Source: Erysipelotrichaceae bacterium
GTDB taxonomy: Bacteria; Bacillota_I; Bacilli_A; Erysipelotrichales; Erysipelotrichaceae
Assembly (NCBI GenBank): GCA_017442805.1
Contig: JAFRZA010000017.1
Coordinates: 1 to 64,000, forward strand
Length of the DNA stretch: 64,000 bases
Direction: 5' to 3'
This document shows positions 43,990 to 54,193 of this stretch, piece by piece. Made by a program: the position numbers and the translations under genes. Every line of letters starts with the position of its first letter. The stretch's first letter is position 1. The notes beneath the pieces were generated by a model. The model made no database searches, was not told the origin of the DNA, and saw only the letters and a program-made list of their open reading frames with translations.

Positions 43990-44922
43990 CTACTTCTTTC
44001 TGATCGTCTTAAAGACGAAGGATGACAGGATGGCCGTCATGATGAACAGCAGCACCGACAATGCGCCGGCCATGCCGTAGTTCTTGGAAAGACCAAGGAA
44101 GTTGTTCAGATACATGATCAGCGTCGTTGAAGTATTGTCCGGAGTGCCTTTGCCGTTGGTCAAGACCTGCGGAACGTCGAACATCTGGATGCCGCCGATC
44201 ATGGAAGTGATGAACACGTAGATGAAGATCGGCATCAGTAACGGCATGGTGATGTGGAAGAACACCTGGGTCGATGAGGATCCGTCCAGCCTGGCTGACT
44301 CGAAGAGCGCTTCATCAATGCCCTGAATGCCGGCCATTAACAGAATGGTCGTATTGCCGAACCACATTAAGAAGTTCATCAGGGCGATCAGGCTTCTGAC
44401 CGAGATCTTGATGGCCAGGAAGTTGATGGCCTTGTCGACCACTCCCCAGCTGATCAGCAGCTGGTTGATCGGTCCGACCTGGGAGAACATGGTGAAGAAC
44501 AGCATTGAGAAGGCTGACGCCATGATCAGGTTGGGCATGTAGATGACCGTCTTGAAGAACTGCTGGCCTCTGATGTTCAGTCTGGTGCTGGTGAAGAACA
44601 GTGCCAGCAGCATGGCTACCAGAAACTGCGGAACGGCACCGATGACCCACAGGATCGCCGTATTCATCGTATAGCGGACGATGGGAACATAGCCTGCCGT
44701 ATTGGTCTCAAACAGCTTTGCGTAGTTACCGAGTCCCACGAATCTCGGCCCGATGATGTTCAGACCGTCACGGTAGTACTCAAAGAAGCTGTTGTAGATG
44801 GTCAGTATCTGCGGATACAGAGTGAAAATCGCATAGACTATGAAGAAGGGGATGATGAAGTAGTAGCCCCACTTGGCATAGGATATGGATTTCTTCTTTT
44901 CCTTTTTTCTTGATTTATCCAT
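43990..44922 (-). CDS. Carbohydrate ABC permease, MalF-like
   Basis: The 310-residue CUT1 permease has six membrane segments and the EAA loop in FESARLDGSSSTQVFFHITMPLLMP. The N-terminus is Lys-rich and cytoplasmic. The start at 44922 is preceded by GAGG (eight bases); an in-frame ATG at 44940 lacks one. It follows the binding-protein gene after a stem-loop at 44982-45007. Confidence 0.92.
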   Translation of the reverse strand: MDKSRKKEKKKSISYAKWGYYFIIPFFIVYAIFTLYPQILTIYNSFFEYYRDGLNIIGPRFVGLGNYAKLFETNTAGYVPIVRYTMNTAILWVIGAVPQFLVAMLLALFFTSTRLNIRGQQFFKTVIYMPNLIMASAFSMLFFTMFSQVGPINQLLISWGVVDKAINFLAIKISVRSLIALMNFLMWFGNTTILLMAGIQGIDEALFESARLDGSSSTQVFFHITMPLLMPIFIYVFITSMIGGIQMFDVPQVLTNGKGTPDNTSTTLIMYLNNFLGLSKNYGMAGALSVLLFIMTAILSSFVFKTIRKK

Positions 44923-44981
44923 TTCATTAACCTCTTTCATATTTCTCAGATAAGCAACCCTGCCGTTGTTTATCTAAGAAA

Positions 44982-45007
44982 CTGTGGCAGGCGTCAGCCT
45001 GCCACAG
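44982..45007 (-). terminator. Intercistronic stem-loop after the binding-protein gene
   Basis: CTGTGGCAGGC, loop TGAC, GCCTGCCACAG followed by TTTC. Such hairpins often raise the level of the binding-protein mRNA over permease mRNA. Confidence 0.75.
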
Positions 45008-45031
45008 AATCGTTTTTCTAATTACTGACTA

Positions 45032-46351
45032 TTACTCTACAGTGATGCCAGGATAGACGTTCTTCAGGTAATCCTTGAAGTTGGCAATAGCCTGATCCTT
45101 GGTAACCTGACCGTTCAGCCATTCACGAACGTAAGTCTGAATGCCTTCGTTGCAGCCCTGGTCATACGGAGTGATGTTCTGGAACTTGATGTTCTTGGCC
45201 AGTTCAGCGAAGACTGCGACATCGTTCTGACCGCCTAAGAATTCACTGCCATAGGAAGCGTCAGCAGCCAGCTTGTTGTTGACGACCTGGTTGTTGGAGA
45301 ACTGAGCTTCGTTTCTGACCAGCTTCTCAACGACTTCTTCGTTGTTGATGAAGGTGTTCATGATGTCGGCAACAGTCTTCGGGTTGTCAGTGCCGGTAGC
45401 AGCGAGCATCCAGGTGCCGCCCCAGAAGTGAGCCTGCGGGCCCTGGCAGATAGCCCAGTCGCCCTTGCATCCCTTATCGGGATCCTGAGCGTTGCCCATG
45501 CAGAAGTTGAAGTACCAGGCGGGTCCGAAGAAGCACATGGTCTTGCCTGAAGCGAACATCTGATCGTTCTTTTCGCCGTCCCAGATGCCATATGCACCAG
45601 GAGCATAGCCTTCAGCCATGTACTTTTCAGCCTGATCCATCCAGTTGAGGATAGCGCTGTCGAAATTCAGTTTGCCATCAACAACCCAGGCGGAAGTGGT
45701 GTTGTTTGAGAAAGTACGGTAGGTTTCCAGCGGAGTCGGTACCATGTAGTAGCCCTTAGCCTTGGCTTCGGCAGCTACGGCATCGAACATTTCCCAGGAA
45801 TTCAGTTTAGCCTGAACTTCAGCCGGATCATCAGTGCCTAAGACATCCTTGGCGATGGAGCGTCTGTAAATCAGAGCTGACGGGCAGCACTGGAAGGAAA
45901 CGCCCTTGACAACGCCGTTGGCGTCAGAAGCAGCTTCAACAGTGTACTTGTAGGTGTTGGAGAAATCGGTAACGCCGATCTTGGAAACATCCATGGTTAC
46001 ATCGGAGTTGGTGTACTTGATGATGTAGTCGGCTTCAGCAAGGAACATGTCAACCTTTTCATCAGCAGCAGCAGTTTCCTGAGCTAATAAGGCAGCATCC
46101 AGAGCATTCTGGTAAGCCATGTTGTCGGAAACGTAAGTGGTACGCTTGATGGTAACGTCGCCCTTCTTGACGGTGTATTCGTCGATCTTTTCATCGGCAT
46201 AGTACTTTACCAGGAAGCCCCAGAATTCTTCGTTCCAGGTCCACAGATTCAGAACCTTTCCTTCTTCCTGAGTCGGTTCAACGGGCTTGGTGCAGCCGGC
46301 TAATGAAACGATCATCAGTACAGCAAGGATTGCACTTAATAACTTTTTCAT
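45032..46351 (-). CDS. Carbohydrate ABC substrate-binding lipoprotein
   Basis: The 439-residue protein starts with a lipoprotein signal and lipobox LAGC (Cys19). It has the family 1 extracellular solute-binding fold, with aromatic-rich stretches (LNLWTWNEEFWG, WNGEK-type WDGEK, WGGTWMLAATG) typical of oligosaccharide binders. It is the first ABC gene after lacI on this strand. Cellodextrin or laminarin fragments are the plausible ligands by context; this is inference. Confidence 0.92.
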   Translation of the reverse strand: MKKLLSAILAVLMIVSLAGCTKPVEPTQEEGKVLNLWTWNEEFWGFLVKYYADEKIDEYTVKKGDVTIKRTTYVSDNMAYQNALDAALLAQETAAADEKVDMFLAEADYIIKYTNSDVTMDVSKIGVTDFSNTYKYTVEAASDANGVVKGVSFQCCPSALIYRRSIAKDVLGTDDPAEVQAKLNSWEMFDAVAAEAKAKGYYMVPTPLETYRTFSNNTTSAWVVDGKLNFDSAILNWMDQAEKYMAEGYAPGAYGIWDGEKNDQMFASGKTMCFFGPAWYFNFCMGNAQDPDKGCKGDWAICQGPQAHFWGGTWMLAATGTDNPKTVADIMNTFINNEEVVEKLVRNEAQFSNNQVVNNKLAADASYGSEFLGGQNDVAVFAELAKNIKFQNITPYDQGCNEGIQTYVREWLNGQVTKDQAIANFKDYLKNVYPGITVE

Positions 46352-46417
46352 GTTTTCCTCCTTCGTTAATTAAGTTCATAACATCTTTTTTATATTCACT
46401 GCCTTGGCAGTCAATAA

Positions 46418-47419
46418 CTATTTAACTTCGTGAACGGTCCGTCCTTCGATCAGCTCACCGGCAACTACGGAGTGTTCGCAGAGGCCCTCGGGATTCTCGA
46501 TGGCATCGACCAGTCTCTTGCAGGCCAGCTGGCCCAAGGCCTGGGCGTCCTGACGGTAGGTGGTGATGCCCATGAAGCGGGCCATCTTGATGCCGTCGTA
46601 GCCGATGACGGAGATCCTGTCCAGCGAATCATCGCCGTCTTCCCGGAAGCGGGAGATCGTGCCGATCAGCGAGTAGTCATCGGGGAAGATGATGCAGGTC
46701 GGCTTTTCCCTAAGGCTCAGCAGCTGCTTGGCCAGGCGGTAACTCTCATCGATGTCGTGGTAGCGTCCCTCGATGACGTAATCCTCGTTGACACTGATGT
46801 TCAGCTCGCGACAGGTGTTGTAGAAACCGTCAAGTCTCTTCTTGGTGACATCGGTCGGTTCACCATGGATGAAGGCGATTTTCCGGTGGCCCTTTTCAGC
46901 GGCATACTTTACCAGCTGTCTTAAGCCCTTGGTGTTGTCGGAGACGACGGATGAACAGTGGTCATAGTTGAAGTCGATCGAGACGGCCGGGATGTCGGAG
47001 TCGACCAGTTCCAGGATCTGAGGACTGCTGAAGTCGGCGACGATGATGACGACACCATCGAAGTTGCGGTACTTGCAGTGGTTCAGATAGGTGGAGGTCA
47101 TGCCGGCGAAGCGGTTATTAATAAAGGTAATGTCATAACCGTATTCTTCGGCAGCCCAGCGGAAGCTTTCCAGGATCTCGGAGAAGTACTCGTGAGCCAG
47201 ACCGGCGGACATGCTGTCGACGAACAGGACGCCGATGTTGTTGGTCCGGTTGGTCTTCAGGGCCCGGGCGGAAGCGTTGAGCATGTAACCCATGTCTTCA
47301 GCGGCTTTCCTGATCTTCTCACGGGTGGCTTCGGAGATGTCCTTCTTATCAGCCAGGGCTTTGGAAACGGTCGCAACCGAGACATTACAGTTTTTGGCTA
47401 TTTCCTTCATTGAGACCAT
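46418..47419 (-). CDS. LacI-family transcriptional regulator
   Basis: The 333-residue repressor has an N-terminal helix-turn-helix (MKEIAKNCNVSVATVSKAL, hinge helix later) and a periplasmic-binding-like effector domain. It lies upstream of the ABC genes on the same strand and divergent from the GH94 genes. Two operator-like TGAAAACG sites lie between it and the first GH94 gene. It should bind a sugar released from the imported glucan and derepress the locus. Confidence 0.94.
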   Translation of the reverse strand: MVSMKEIAKNCNVSVATVSKALADKKDISEATREKIRKAAEDMGYMLNASARALKTNRTNNIGVLFVDSMSAGLAHEYFSEILESFRWAAEEYGYDITFINNRFAGMTSTYLNHCKYRNFDGVVIIVADFSSPQILELVDSDIPAVSIDFNYDHCSSVVSDNTKGLRQLVKYAAEKGHRKIAFIHGEPTDVTKKRLDGFYNTCRELNISVNEDYVIEGRYHDIDESYRLAKQLLSLREKPTCIIFPDDYSLIGTISRFREDGDDSLDRISVIGYDGIKMARFMGITTYRQDAQALGQLACKRLVDAIENPEGLCEHSVVAGELIEGRTVHEVK

Positions 47420-47442
47420 TTTGCTGCCCTAACCCCCGTTCA

Positions 47443-47491
47443 CTTAATCGTTTTCACAGTTTCAGCATAGCACATTTTCGGAGTTTGTAAA
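47443..47491 (-). promoter_or_regulatory. lacI promoter with downstream operator-like site
   Basis: On the minus strand TTTACA (47486-47491) and TATGCT (47464-47469) are 16 bases apart. TGAAAACGATTAAG (47443-47456) follows the -10 box and matches 12 of 14 positions of a cre/LacI-type consensus (TGWAANCGNTNWCA), suggesting autoregulation. Confidence 0.6.
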
Positions 47492-47500
47492 TACTTTTTT

Positions 47501-47514
47501 TGAAAACGCATACA
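47501..47514 (+). promoter_or_regulatory. cre/LacI-type operator
   Basis: TGAAAACGCATACA matches TGWAANCGNTNWCA at all but one position. It sits between the lacI and GH94 promoters. It could bind CcpA or the local LacI regulator. Confidence 0.6.
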
Positions 47515-47530
47515 ATTTTTTAATTTTTGG

Positions 47531-47559
47531 TTGTTTTTGGCTGAAAATGGCATTATTAT
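47531..47559 (+). promoter_or_regulatory. Promoter of the GH94 operon
   Basis: TTGTTT (47531-47536), 17-base spacer and TATTAT (47554-47559), 64 bases before the first GH94 start. Confidence 0.6.
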
Positions 47560-47623
47560 TAAGTCGAAAGAGCGTAAAACTAACTTAATCGGTTACGGAA
47601 AAGCGCGAAAAGAGGAGTTTAGC

Positions 47624-50056
47624 ATGAAATTCGGGCATTTTGATGACACTAATAAAGAGTATGTAATAGAAAAATACGCAACACCGCTGCCCTGGATCAA
47701 CTATCTGGGATCTGACAGTTTCTTTACCCTGCTGTCCAATACGGCCGGCGGCTACAGTTTCTACAAGGACGCCAAGCTGAGAAGAATCACCAGATACAGA
47801 TATAACAACCTGCCGCTGGACCAGGACGGTTTCCATATTTATATAAGGGACGGACAGACCGTCTGGAATCCCGGCTGGCAGCCGGTCCAGTGCGAGCTGG
47901 ACAGCTACCAGTGCCGCCACGGCTTGGGCTACAGCGTCATCACCGGAAAGAAGAACGGCATCAGCGCTTCTCAGGAACTCTACGTCCCGAAGTATGACAA
48001 CATCCTTCTGCAGAGAGTGACCGTTAAGAACGAATCTGAAAGTCTCAGGGAAATCGATCTGTTCTCCTTCATCGAATTCTGCCTGTGGGACGCCACCGAC
48101 GACACGACCAACTTCCAGAGAAACTATTCCACCGGCGAAGTTGAAGTCGAAGGCAGCGCCATCTACCACAAGACCGAATACCGGGAAAGAAGAAATCACT
48201 ACGCCGTCTTCTATGCCAATAAGCCGGTCGATTCATTTGATACTTCCCGCGACAGCTTCATGGGCGTCTACGGTTCCCCGCGCGCTCCTCAGGCCGTCAT
48301 GGCAGGCCGCTGCAGCAACTCCATCGCCCACGGCTGGCAGCCCGTCGGTGCTCACCATTTCCACCTCAGTCTGAAGGCCGGAGAATCCTTCTCCGTGATC
48401 CTGGGACTCGGCTATGTGGAAGTGCCGGTAGAGGAAAAGTTCATCACCTTAGGCGTCATCAACAAGAAGAATGCCGAAGCATTAATGAATAAGTACATGA
48501 CTGACGAGCAGTTTGACTGCGGTCTGGCTGACCTGAAGAACTTCTGGGACAGCCTGCTGGCCGGCTTTGAAGTCAGAACTGACAACGAGATCGTCAACCG
48601 CATGGTCAACATCTGGAACGCCTATCAGTGCATGGTCACCTTCAACATGTCCCGTTCCGCTTCCTACTTTGAGTCCGGCATCGGCCGGGGCATGGGCTTC
48701 CGCGATTCCTGCCAGGACCTGCTGGGCTTTGTCCACATGATCCCGGAAAGAGCCCGCGAGAGGATCCTGGACATCGCCGCTACACAGAAGGCGGACGGCG
48801 GCGCCTACCACCAGTACCAGCCTCTGACCAAGAAGGGTAACTCCGACATCGGCGGCGGCTTCAACGATGATCCGCTGTGGCTGATCGCCTGCACCGACGC
48901 CTACATCAGGGAAACCGGCGACTGGGACATCCTGAAGGAAAAGGTCGACTTCGACAACAAGCCGGAACTGGCCGATACCCTGCTGGAGCATCTGCGCCGC
49001 AGTTTCAACTATACTCTTAACAACCTCGGCCCCCATAAGCTTCCGCTGATTGGCCGGGCTGACTGGAATGACTGTCTGAATCTGAACTGCTTCTCTGAGC
49101 ATCCGGGCGAATCCTTCCAGATTACCGGACCGTCCGAAGGACCGGTAGCCGAATCCGTCTTCATCGCCGGCATGTTCGTCAAGTACGGACGTGAGTACGC
49201 CAACATTCTCAGCCACCTGGGCATCAGCGAAGAAGCTGAAAAAGCCTACGGCGCCGTTGAGGAAATGAGCCGCACCATTCTGGAAAGCGGTTGGGACGGA
49301 CAGTGGTTCTTACGCGCCTATGACGCCTTCGGTGAAAAGGTCGGATCTCACGAATGTGACGAAGGCCAGATCTTCATTGAACCCCAGGGCATGTGCATCA
49401 TGGCCGGCGTCGGCGTGGAAACCGGCGAGGCTCAGAAAGCCCTTGATTCCGTCAGGGAAAGACTGGACACCCGCTTCGGCATCGTCCTGAACAATCCCGC
49501 CTATACGACATACAGACTCAATCTCGGTGAAATTTCCTCCTATCCTCCCGGATACAAGGAAAACGCCGGTATCTTCTGCCATAACAACCCCTGGGTCATC
49601 TTCGCGGAGACCATCATGGGTCATGGCGACCGCGCCTTTGAACTCTACAAGAAGACCTGCCCGGCCTTCCTGGAAGAGATCTCCGAGATCCACCGCACCG
49701 AACCCTATGTCTACTGTCAGATGGTCGCCGGCAAGGATGCCCCGACCCATGGCGAAGGCAAGAACTCCTGGCTGACCGGCACGGCCGCCTGGACCTTCAC
49801 GGTTCTGACCGAAGGCATCCTCGGCATTCAGCCGGATTATGACGGTCTGAAGGTTGACCCCTGCATCCCCCACGGTGTTAAGAGGTTCACCGTCAACCGA
49901 CTGTTCCGCGGTACCATGTACCACATCACCGTCGCCAATCCCGACGGCGTGGAAAAGGGTGTTAAGGCCATTAAGATCAATGGTCAAAGCGTGCCTGTCG
50001 GAACGCTGCCGCTGACTGACGACAGGGAAGTAAATGTCGAAATCATCATGGGCTGA
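47624..50056 (+). CDS. Cellobiose phosphorylase-like GH94 enzyme
   Basis: The 810-residue protein has the length and start ([20 protein letters not shown]) typical of cellobiose phosphorylase. This converts cellobiose plus phosphate to glucose and glucose 1-phosphate in the cytoplasm. The catalytic Asp lies in [12 protein letters not shown]. The phosphate-site region near FCHNNPWVI and the GTAAWTF segment are conserved. GAGGAG precedes the ATG at 47624; the open frame extends 93 bases upstream without homology. The second GH94 gene follows 25 bases later. Confidence 0.92.
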   Translation: MKFGHFDDTNKEYVIEKYATPLPWINYLGSDSFFTLLSNTAGGYSFYKDAKLRRITRYRYNNLPLDQDGFHIYIRDGQTVWNPGWQPVQCELDSYQCRHGLGYSVITGKKNGISASQELYVPKYDNILLQRVTVKNESESLREIDLFSFIEFCLWDATDDTTNFQRNYSTGEVEVEGSAIYHKTEYRERRNHYAVFYANKPVDSFDTSRDSFMGVYGSPRAPQAVMAGRCSNSIAHGWQPVGAHHFHLSLKAGESFSVILGLGYVEVPVEEKFITLGVINKKNAEALMNKYMTDEQFDCGLADLKNFWDSLLAGFEVRTDNEIVNRMVNIWNAYQCMVTFNMSRSASYFESGIGRGMGFRDSCQDLLGFVHMIPERARERILDIAATQKADGGAYHQYQPLTKKGNSDIGGGFNDDPLWLIACTDAYIRETGDWDILKEKVDFDNKPELADTLLEHLRRSFNYTLNNLGPHKLPLIGRADWNDCLNLNCFSEHPGESFQITGPSEGPVAESVFIAGMFVKYGREYANILSHLGISEEAEKAYGAVEEMSRTILESGWDGQWFLRAYDAFGEKVGSHECDEGQIFIEPQGMCIMAGVGVETGEAQKALDSVRERLDTRFGIVLNNPAYTTYRLNLGEISSYPPGYKENAGIFCHNNPWVIFAETIMGHGDRAFELYKKTCPAFLEEISEIHRTEPYVYCQMVAGKDAPTHGEGKNSWLTGTAAWTFTVLTEGILGIQPDYDGLKVDPCIPHGVKRFTVNRLFRGTMYHITVANPDGVEKGVKAIKINGQSVPVGTLPLTDDREVNVEIIMG

Positions 50057-50081
50057 TCCTTCAGCCCGGAAGGAGAAGTAT

Positions 50082-52967
50082 ATGATCTATACCTCGCAGA
50101 CTGCCAGAACGGAAACCAATCAAGCCTCTGAACACGCTTCAGAGGTTTTTGCCGGAAGGCTGTGCTCTTTTACCGATGCCCTCTGGCTTTCCGCCACCAA
50201 AGATAGGATCTTTGCGGTGACCGGGCTGCCCTTTTGGGCGCCGGTAGCCGGAAAGCTGCTTAACGACCCTCAGCTGCAGCACCTGTTTGAAGAAGGCAAT
50301 GAAATTCTTCTTTCCCTCAGTCAGGACATTCAGCTTCTGAAAGACGGAGAAACCGTTGAACTGAAAGTGTCAGAAAAGGAAATGATCAGCGAGCTGCTGC
50401 AGAGCGTGCTGAACGCCCCGGGAAAGCTGGACGAAAACGGCAGCCTGCGCCTTGACCTCAAGTCGCCGCTGATTGGCACTCACTACGCCGTCAACCTGTT
50501 GCTGGGCGACCGGGAGAACTACCCCGACCCCCTGCAGACTACCCCCAAGAGCGTTCTTGACCACTTCGGACGCGGTTCCTTCCGCTCATCCCAGGAAAAG
50601 CAGGTGCTGGCCACCCGTTATGAGCTTAATCCCGACATCAACGGCGAGACCGCCAACCGCCAGTTCTATCTGACTGAAGACGGCCGGCAGATCTTCTATT
50701 CCCTGGACGCTCAGCATAATGTCAGGGAAGCCTATTGCGTCCACCACAACAACTATTCGGAAATTACCTATAAGACTAACGGCAATCTGGAAATCAAGCG
50801 CACCATCTTCATTCTCCCGCAGCAGGACGGCATGCCCTCAGCCGTTGAGGCTCAGCGCATCGCCATTACCAACAACGGAGAACACCGGCGTGATCTTCGA
50901 ATCGTGGTCACCGGCATGTTCGGCATTACCGACCCCGGCACCCTGACCAGCGACATCATCTACGCCAACGTCGTCGTGGAAAGCGAAGTCTGCTCGATCG
51001 ACGGCAAGCCCGTCGCGGTGAGCGCTCATCATCAGCCTAAGCAGTGCAACGGCGAAAAGCGCTTCGCGATGCTGTTGAAGAACGGGGAAGGCATGGACGA
51101 ATACACCAGCGACGTCAACGGGTTCCTGGGCTCCGGAAGCTACGACCGTCCGGAAGGCCTCTTCCGGCTTTCCAACAGTCACAGCCGCAGAGCTGCCAGC
51201 TTCTACGCCATGGCCAAGAGCTTTACCGTCAACCCCGGTCAGACCGTTTTCATTGATGAACTGGTCGGCATGTGTGAAGATCCTGAGGATGTCCGCGAAG
51301 ACTTCAAAAAGCAGCTGGCCTGCCTGTACGCGCGTTACCGCGATCCGGAACAGTTGGACATTACCCTGCAGAAGGTAATCGACAGCGCAGCCGACTACCG
51401 CCGTTATCTGTCCGTCAATACCGATGATCAGGACCTCAATGCCTATCTCTCCAATAACCTGCCCTTCCAGGTGCTGTATCAGACCTACATCTCCCGCTCC
51501 TTCGCCTGGACGCAGAAATCCTACCGCGAGACCGGCTTCCGGGAGATTCAGGACCTCTTTGCCTCAATGTACTACCTGCATGCTGAAGGCAAGGACGAAC
51601 TGGTCAGAGAACTGCTTTCCTCCTGGATCGTAAATGTCTTTGAACTGGGCTACGCCTACCATAACTTCACTACCAGAGGCAAGGAGCCGGGCATGTGCTC
51701 TGATGACCAGCTCTGGCTGGTTCAGGCCATCTACCGCTACGTTCGTCTGAGCGGCGACAGTGAATTCCTGAAGAAGGAATTCCCGATGGCCGGCTCTGAC
51801 AAGACCCGCCGGCTTATCGATACCCTAAAGGCCATTTTGATCTATTCCGGCAGGATCTCCGTCGGCAGGCACGGACTGCCCTTACTGGACAAGGCCGACT
51901 GGAACGACACTCTGAGATTGGATAAGGGTGTCCTGGACGGACCGGATAAGGAAGAACTGTATTACCGCCAGCTTGAGGAAAGCGGCCGGCCGTTCGGCTC
52001 ACCGCTGGAAAACAGCCAGTCGGAAAGCGTCATGAACGCCTTCCTGCTGGTAATTGCAGCGAACAACACCGCTTATCTGGCTGATCTGATCGATGAAAAA
52101 GAAATCAGAAAATTAGCCGAAGAAATAAAAAAGGATACCGCAGAAAGCATCCGTAATAACTGTTGGAAAGGCGACTTCTTCGCCCGCTGCCTGATCAACG
52201 ATGAGCGGCCTTACCGCTATCTGGGCAGCCGCGGCGACAAGCTGTCGCTGGATGAAAACATCGACGGTTCCTATTATCTCAACAGTTTTAGCTGGGCTCT
52301 GCTGGCTGATGTGGCTGATGAGAAGCAGATCGAATCCATGCTGGATGTCATTGACCATTATCTGAAGACCGATGCCGGCCTGAAGCTGTGTACGTCGGTC
52401 AACTATGATCTTCTGGATGTCATTACCGGCACGTCCTTCTACTTCCCGGGAGACCGGGAAAACGGCGGCGTCTTCAAGCACGCGGCCATGATGGCTACCG
52501 TAGCATCGCTGAAAAAAGCCAAGAGCATCAGCGATCCCGCCTTAGCCAAACGTTTAAGAGATCTGGCCTTCTTCATGATCAGCAAGACATTACCTTATAA
52601 AACGCTGGAAGACCCCTTCGTCCTGAAGGGCAATCCGCGTTTCTGCACGCAGTACAACAACTCACAGACCGGTGAGAACATCGGACCGATCCTTTCCGGT
52701 ACGGCTTCCTGGCTCACCCTGGCTCTCTATGAAGTCTGCGGCATTGACATTGACGGCGATACCATCACCTTCAGTCCCGTCATCAACCGTCCGCATTTCG
52801 CTTATCAGTTGAACATCAACGGTACACGGCTGAATGTGGAAATCGACGGAACTGCCGCTTTCCGGATGAATCGCAATTCCCGACTCTGTTTTGACGGCAG
52901 CCTGATCTCCTCCTCTTTCCCGCTGCCTCATGATCATAAAGCCCACGAGATAAGAATAACTCTCTAA
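50082..52967 (+). CDS. Second GH94-family glycoside phosphorylase
   Basis: The 961-residue protein is clearly GH94, with the catalytic Asp in DKADWNDTLRLD, the RENGGVFKHAAM segment, and TASWLTLALYEV at the C-terminus. It is about 150 residues longer than cellobiose phosphorylase, which fits laminaribiose, beta-1,2- or beta-1,3-oligoglucan phosphorylases better than cellobiose enzymes. The exact linkage cannot be read from sequence. It has a GGAAGGAG ribosome binding site and is co-transcribed with the first GH94 gene. Together they would handle more than one glucan type. Confidence 0.88.
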   Translation: MIYTSQTARTETNQASEHASEVFAGRLCSFTDALWLSATKDRIFAVTGLPFWAPVAGKLLNDPQLQHLFEEGNEILLSLSQDIQLLKDGETVELKVSEKEMISELLQSVLNAPGKLDENGSLRLDLKSPLIGTHYAVNLLLGDRENYPDPLQTTPKSVLDHFGRGSFRSSQEKQVLATRYELNPDINGETANRQFYLTEDGRQIFYSLDAQHNVREAYCVHHNNYSEITYKTNGNLEIKRTIFILPQQDGMPSAVEAQRIAITNNGEHRRDLRIVVTGMFGITDPGTLTSDIIYANVVVESEVCSIDGKPVAVSAHHQPKQCNGEKRFAMLLKNGEGMDEYTSDVNGFLGSGSYDRPEGLFRLSNSHSRRAASFYAMAKSFTVNPGQTVFIDELVGMCEDPEDVREDFKKQLACLYARYRDPEQLDITLQKVIDSAADYRRYLSVNTDDQDLNAYLSNNLPFQVLYQTYISRSFAWTQKSYRETGFREIQDLFASMYYLHAEGKDELVRELLSSWIVNVFELGYAYHNFTTRGKEPGMCSDDQLWLVQAIYRYVRLSGDSEFLKKEFPMAGSDKTRRLIDTLKAILIYSGRISVGRHGLPLLDKADWNDTLRLDKGVLDGPDKEELYYRQLEESGRPFGSPLENSQSESVMNAFLLVIAANNTAYLADLIDEKEIRKLAEEIKKDTAESIRNNCWKGDFFARCLINDERPYRYLGSRGDKLSLDENIDGSYYLNSFSWALLADVADEKQIESMLDVIDHYLKTDAGLKLCTSVNYDLLDVITGTSFYFPGDRENGGVFKHAAMMATVASLKKAKSISDPALAKRLRDLAFFMISKTLPYKTLEDPFVLKGNPRFCTQYNNSQTGENIGPILSGTASWLTLALYEVCGIDIDGDTITFSPVINRPHFAYQLNINGTRLNVEIDGTAAFRMNRNSRLCFDGSLISSSFPLPHDHKAHEIRITL

Positions 52968-52968
52968 A

Positions 52969-53000
52969 GAAAACAGCCGCACGGCTGTTTTCCTTTTTTT
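52969..53000 (+). terminator. Terminator of the GH94 operon
   Basis: GAAAACAGCCG, CA, CGGCTGTTTTC, then a run of seven Ts. Confidence 0.9.
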
Positions 53001-53045
53001 GTTTAACGACATTTAAAATTCACAGACAAGAATCAGAATCACTAT

Positions 53046-54068
53046 TTACAGCAATCCCACTATATCACCTAAAACATCTTTCATATGATCATCAACAAAC
53101 CCGAAGTCCATTTCCTTATAACTCCAGGCTGCCCGGCCGATGCCATATTCCTCAAATACTTCATGAATCATCTGATACCATTTTACAGTCTGTTGGGCAT
53201 CAGCGAGGTTGATGACGCCGTATTCACCGCAGTACAGCGGTACGTCTCTCTCTCGGGCGACAGCTACCGCTTCCGCAAAAAGACGGCGGAAGTAACCGGC
53301 GCTGAGTTTTTCTTCGTTTTCATCATATCCCGCCAGCGGCCTTCCGGTGACTTCCGGGCTTTCCAGCCGCATCAAAGCCATGTCTTCATCAATGGAGATG
53401 CGGTAATCATGGGGCATCTGGGGGATCCAGTAAGCGCCCTGGTGGGTGAAGACCAGCGGGTTGTAACAGTGGAAGTTGTAGACGATGTTTTCGTCATGAG
53501 GCTCCCACAGGTCCTTGACGGCTTCCACGCTGTTGTTATAGTAGCCGCCGATCAGGATCTTCGTTTCAGGGCAGATCCTTCTGATCCGCTCTACACACTT
53601 ATCGGCAATCGCGTTCCAGATCTCACAAACGGCCTTGTCCGTTACTTCATTGAGAAGTTCAAAGGCTACTCTGTCACCCAGAGAGCCGAAGCGCCGGGCA
53701 ATCTCTTCCCACAGCCGGTAGAATCTTTCCTGATACTCTTCCTTTTCAAAGAATCCCTCTTCACCTTCCTTGCGGTCAAAACTGTAGCCGTAAGTCTTGT
53801 GCAGGTCGATGATGACGTTCAGGCCGTACTTCATGGCCCAGTCAACTCCGTCTTGCAGGTGGGCGAAGCCGGATTCCAGGTAATTGCCCTGTTCGTCTTC
53901 AACCAGGTTGTAGTCAATGGGAATGCGGATGTGGTCCAGGCCCCATTCGCTGATTCTTCTGACGTCTTCTTCCCTGATGAAATTGTTATATCTGTCTTCG
54001 CTGTAATCGCACTGCGACAGCCAGCCTCCCAGGTTGATGCCGTGCTGAAATCCTTCAAATCTCCTCAT
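53046..54068 (-). CDS. Cytoplasmic GH5 glycoside hydrolase
   Basis: The 340-residue protein starts directly with the GH5 barrel (GINLGGWLSQCDY) and has no signal peptide. The acid/base Glu141 lies in AFELLNEV and the nucleophile Glu282 in YCGEYGV. It would cut imported beta-glucan oligosaccharides inside the cell, next to the two GH94 phosphorylases. It is unlike the exported lipoprotein GH5 at 40874. An AGAGGAAATACG site precedes the ATG. Confidence 0.9.
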   Translation of the reverse strand: MRRFEGFQHGINLGGWLSQCDYSEDRYNNFIREEDVRRISEWGLDHIRIPIDYNLVEDEQGNYLESGFAHLQDGVDWAMKYGLNVIIDLHKTYGYSFDRKEGEEGFFEKEEYQERFYRLWEEIARRFGSLGDRVAFELLNEVTDKAVCEIWNAIADKCVERIRRICPETKILIGGYYNNSVEAVKDLWEPHDENIVYNFHCYNPLVFTHQGAYWIPQMPHDYRISIDEDMALMRLESPEVTGRPLAGYDENEEKLSAGYFRRLFAEAVAVARERDVPLYCGEYGVINLADAQQTVKWYQMIHEVFEEYGIGRAAWSYKEMDFGFVDDHMKDVLGDIVGLL

Positions 54069-54143
54069 GTCGTATTTCCTCTTTTGAGTTAATTATATCA
54101 TCGCAGCAACCTCCAAGGCCACTGCTCTGCTGTCTCCATCAGA

Positions 54144-54167
54144 AAGGCTTCCGTTTCCGGAAGCCTT
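54144..54167 (-). terminator. Terminator of the CotH/VTC/DUF4956 operon
   Basis: AAGGCTTCCG, loop GAAA, CGGAAGCCTT then TCT on the minus strand. The stem is strong but the T-run is weak. Confidence 0.65.
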
Positions 54168-54193
54168 CTCTTCATAAGGATCATCGATCGGGT

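Noticed and set aside
47531-47623. N-terminal extension of the first GH94 gene
   Set aside because: The extension covers the promoter and has no homology; GAGGAG precedes the ATG at 47624.
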